In this document: piece by piece, positions 62,488-64,000 of the stretch
Position numbering within the stretch: the first letter of the stretch is position 1
How the letters are laid out: each line of letters opens with the position of its first letter
From: an uncultured bacterium
Lineage (GTDB): Bacteria > Cyanobacteriota > Vampirovibrionia > Gastranaerophilales > Gastranaerophilaceae
Length of the DNA: 64,000 nucleotides
Reading direction: 5' to 3'
NCBI GenBank assembly: GCA_902797965.1
Contig: CADBUY010000003.1
Span: 38,222 to 102,221, forward strand
Made by a program: the position numbers and the translations under genes
The notes under the pieces: generated by a model
What the model saw: only the letters and a program-made list of their open reading frames with translations
Database searches by the model: none
What the model was told of the DNA's origin: nothing

Positions 62488-64000
62488 ATGACATTACCAA
62501 ACGTAGCTTATTTCTCAATGGAAATTGCAATGGATCAATCCTTAAGCACATATTCCGGTGGTCTTGGCTTTTTAGCAGGCTCACATATGTTGTCAGCAGG
62601 ATATTTACAAATGCCGATGGTCGGCGTAACAATGTTATGGTCTTATGGTTACTATGACCAACGTATCGATCATTCAGGAAATGTAGAAGTAGCATATATT
62701 AGAAAATATTACGATTACTTAGAAGATACAGGAATTGTTGTTGATGTTGATACATTCGGCGAAAAAGTAAAAGTAAAAGCATTTAAGGTTAATCCTGAAT
62801 TGTTCGGAACTTGCCCTGTTTACTTATTAACAACTGATATTGATGGAAACAGTGATTGGGCAAAGAGCATTTCTCACAGATTATATGACGGAAATGAAAG
62901 AATAAGAATTGCTCAGGAAACAATTCTTGGTATTGCCGGTGTAAGAGTTCTTCAGGCAGCAGGTTACAAGTTTGATGTAATTCACATGAACGAAGGTCAT
63001 GCGCTTCCGGCAGCATTTGAACTATTAAGACAATATAACGGCAATCTTGAAGAAGTAAGAAAGAAAACTGTATTTACAACTCACACTCCTGTTGCAGCAG
63101 GTAACGAAGTTCACTGGGTTGATACACTTCTTGAAGGCGGTTTCTTTGCAGGTGCAAGCAGAGATAAAGCAATTCAATTGGGTGGTGAAAACTTCTCACT
63201 AACAGTTGCGGCATTAAGAATGTCAAGAATTGCAAACGCAGTTTCTCAGCTTCATGGCTTAGTTGCTAATAAAATGTGGGAATGGGTTGAAGACAGATGT
63301 CCGATAAGAGCAATTACGAATGCTGTTAACCTTCACTATTGGCAAGATACAAGAGTGGCTAAGGCTCAAAATGACCCTCAAGCATTGCTTGATGTTAAAC
63401 GTGAAATGAAAGCTGAATTGTTCAAATATATTGCAAATGTAGCAGGTAAAAGATTTAATCCTGATGTATTAACTATTACTTGGGCAAGAAGATTTGCTGA
63501 CTATAAACGTGCATGGTTAATCTTGATGGATAAAGAAAGAATTGAAAAATTACTTAATGAAGATAAGGTTCAAATTATATTTGCCGGTAAGTTCCATCCG
63601 GATGATGTAATGGGCAAGGAAATGTTCAATAAGTTGTTGAACAGATCACATTCATTGAAGAATGTTGTTGTTCTTCCCGGATATGAACTTCAATTATCAG
63701 GTATGTTAAAGAGAGGTTCTGATATCTGGTTGAATACACCGTTAAGACCATTTGAGGCATCAGGAACTTCCGGAATGTCTGCTAATATGAATGGTGCTTT
63801 GCACTTATCAATTTTTGATGGTTGGACAGTAGAAGGTACTTTCAACGGAATTAATGGGTATACTGTTGAATATCCGGGCTTGGATGACGATATGCCTTGG
63901 GAAGAAAGACATTGGCAAGACCATAAGTGTGTAATGGAAATTATTGAAAATCAAATTATTCCTACATACTATAATAATAAAGAAGAGTGGGCTCGCTTAA
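62488..64000 (+). CDS. Alpha-glucan phosphorylase (3' truncated by the window)
   Basis: Releases glucose-1-phosphate from glycogen or maltodextrin with pyridoxal phosphate. The frame is open from ATG 62488 (AGAAGG ribosome site) to the window end, 504 residues so far. It starts VAYFSMEIAMDQSLSTYSGGLGFLAGSHM, and has FDVIHMNEGHALPAAFELL, TTHTPVAAGNEV, TWARRFADYKRAWLI and EASGTSGMSANMNGALHLSIFDGW, the signature of the shorter GT35 branch (about 550-850 residues) rather than classical GlgP. Codon use is biased as in nifJ. The C-terminus is missing. Confidence 0.9.
   Translation, partial: MTLPNVAYFSMEIAMDQSLSTYSGGLGFLAGSHMLSAGYLQMPMVGVTMLWSYGYYDQRIDHSGNVEVAYIRKYYDYLEDTGIVVDVDTFGEKVKVKAFKVNPELFGTCPVYLLTTDIDGNSDWAKSISHRLYDGNERIRIAQETILGIAGVRVLQAAGYKFDVIHMNEGHALPAAFELLRQYNGNLEEVRKKTVFTTHTPVAAGNEVHWVDTLLEGGFFAGASRDKAIQLGGENFSLTVAALRMSRIANAVSQLHGLVANKMWEWVEDRCPIRAITNAVNLHYWQDTRVAKAQNDPQALLDVKREMKAELFKYIANVAGKRFNPDVLTITWARRFADYKRAWLILMDKERIEKLLNEDKVQIIFAGKFHPDDVMGKEMFNKLLNRSHSLKNVVVLPGYELQLSGMLKRGSDIWLNTPLRPFEASGTSGMSANMNGALHLSIFDGWTVEGTFNGINGYTVEYPGLDDDMPWEERHWQDHKCVMEIIENQIIPTYYNNKEEWARL

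Noticed and set aside
1..64000. CRISPR arrays, rRNA, tRNA and complete insertion sequences
   Set aside because: None seen: the tandem repeats present are too short and lack spacers, no tRNA cloverleaf was found in the gaps, and no transposase gene is present.

Overview
The window reads as a chromosomal stretch of an AT-rich, anaerobic, Gram-negative bacterium. It carries lpxD-lpxC-fabZ and a heptose-phosphate adenylyltransferase (an LPS outer membrane), flagellar export genes (fliO/P/Q/R plus a FliM/FliN-like switch protein), pilT, pyruvate:ferredoxin oxidoreductase and the [FeFe]-hydrogenase maturation set hydE/hydF/hydG with a TM1266-type regulator. This combination, together with very large unassigned proteins and a standalone LuxR-type HTH, is most like the non-photosynthetic cyanobacterial sister lineage (Melainabacteria/Vampirovibrionia, Gastranaerophilales). 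The placement is inference; no rRNA or tRNA was found to confirm it.

Layout. 1-4027: accC (5' end cut by the window), murF and mnmE. 4031-8072: leftward operon of motor-switch protein, fliO, fliP, fliQ, a small exported protein and fliR. 8165-13236: very AT-rich surface-glycan island of four glycosyltransferase genes, one of them (GT2 + pyruvyl transferase) broken by a frameshift. 13329-17285: ArsB/NhaD-type transporter, pilT and a GltD/NfnL-type flavoprotein. 17353-21416: a second sugar block (wecB, a UDP-galactopyranose-mutase-like flavoprotein, a GT-C-like membrane protein). 21494-31948: one 10.4-kb gene for a 3,484-residue protein with an EF-hand, a hydrophobic segment, a Cys-containing helical repeat, a HipA/PI3K-like kinase domain and an HD domain. 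32204-36070: LuxR-type HTH, uridine kinase, priA, and a divergent XRE/AbrB pair of small DNA-binding proteins. 36372-40370: hydE, hydF, hydG and the TM1266-like gene. 41765-45301: nifJ (PFOR), which would supply reduced ferredoxin to a hydrogenase whose structural gene is not in the window. Two related Cys-His-Asp hydrolase-like proteins of unknown role flank it (40586-41344, 46030-46680). 46714-53054: methyltransferase, beta-propeller protein, then hldE2-like, lpxD, lpxC, fabZ and an exported protein. 53108-64000: speB, rsmE, cca-type nucleotidyltransferase, a tyrosine phosphatase, rpsP, uridine phosphorylase, an unknown membrane protein behind a structured leader, gmk, a divergent pyruvate-decarboxylase-like enzyme and the start of an alpha-glucan phosphorylase.

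The strongest unexplained signals are: the giant multidomain protein; short GC-rich palindromic elements that sit both between genes and in frame inside genes, twice in the same G4-G5 loop of two different GTPases; hairpin repeats whose stems vary in compensating fashion, three of them in the nifJ leader; a promoter-like motif with fixed spacing found before mnmE, nifJ and rpsP; several genes that look leaderless; and a TPP enzyme lacking the usual catalytic glutamate.
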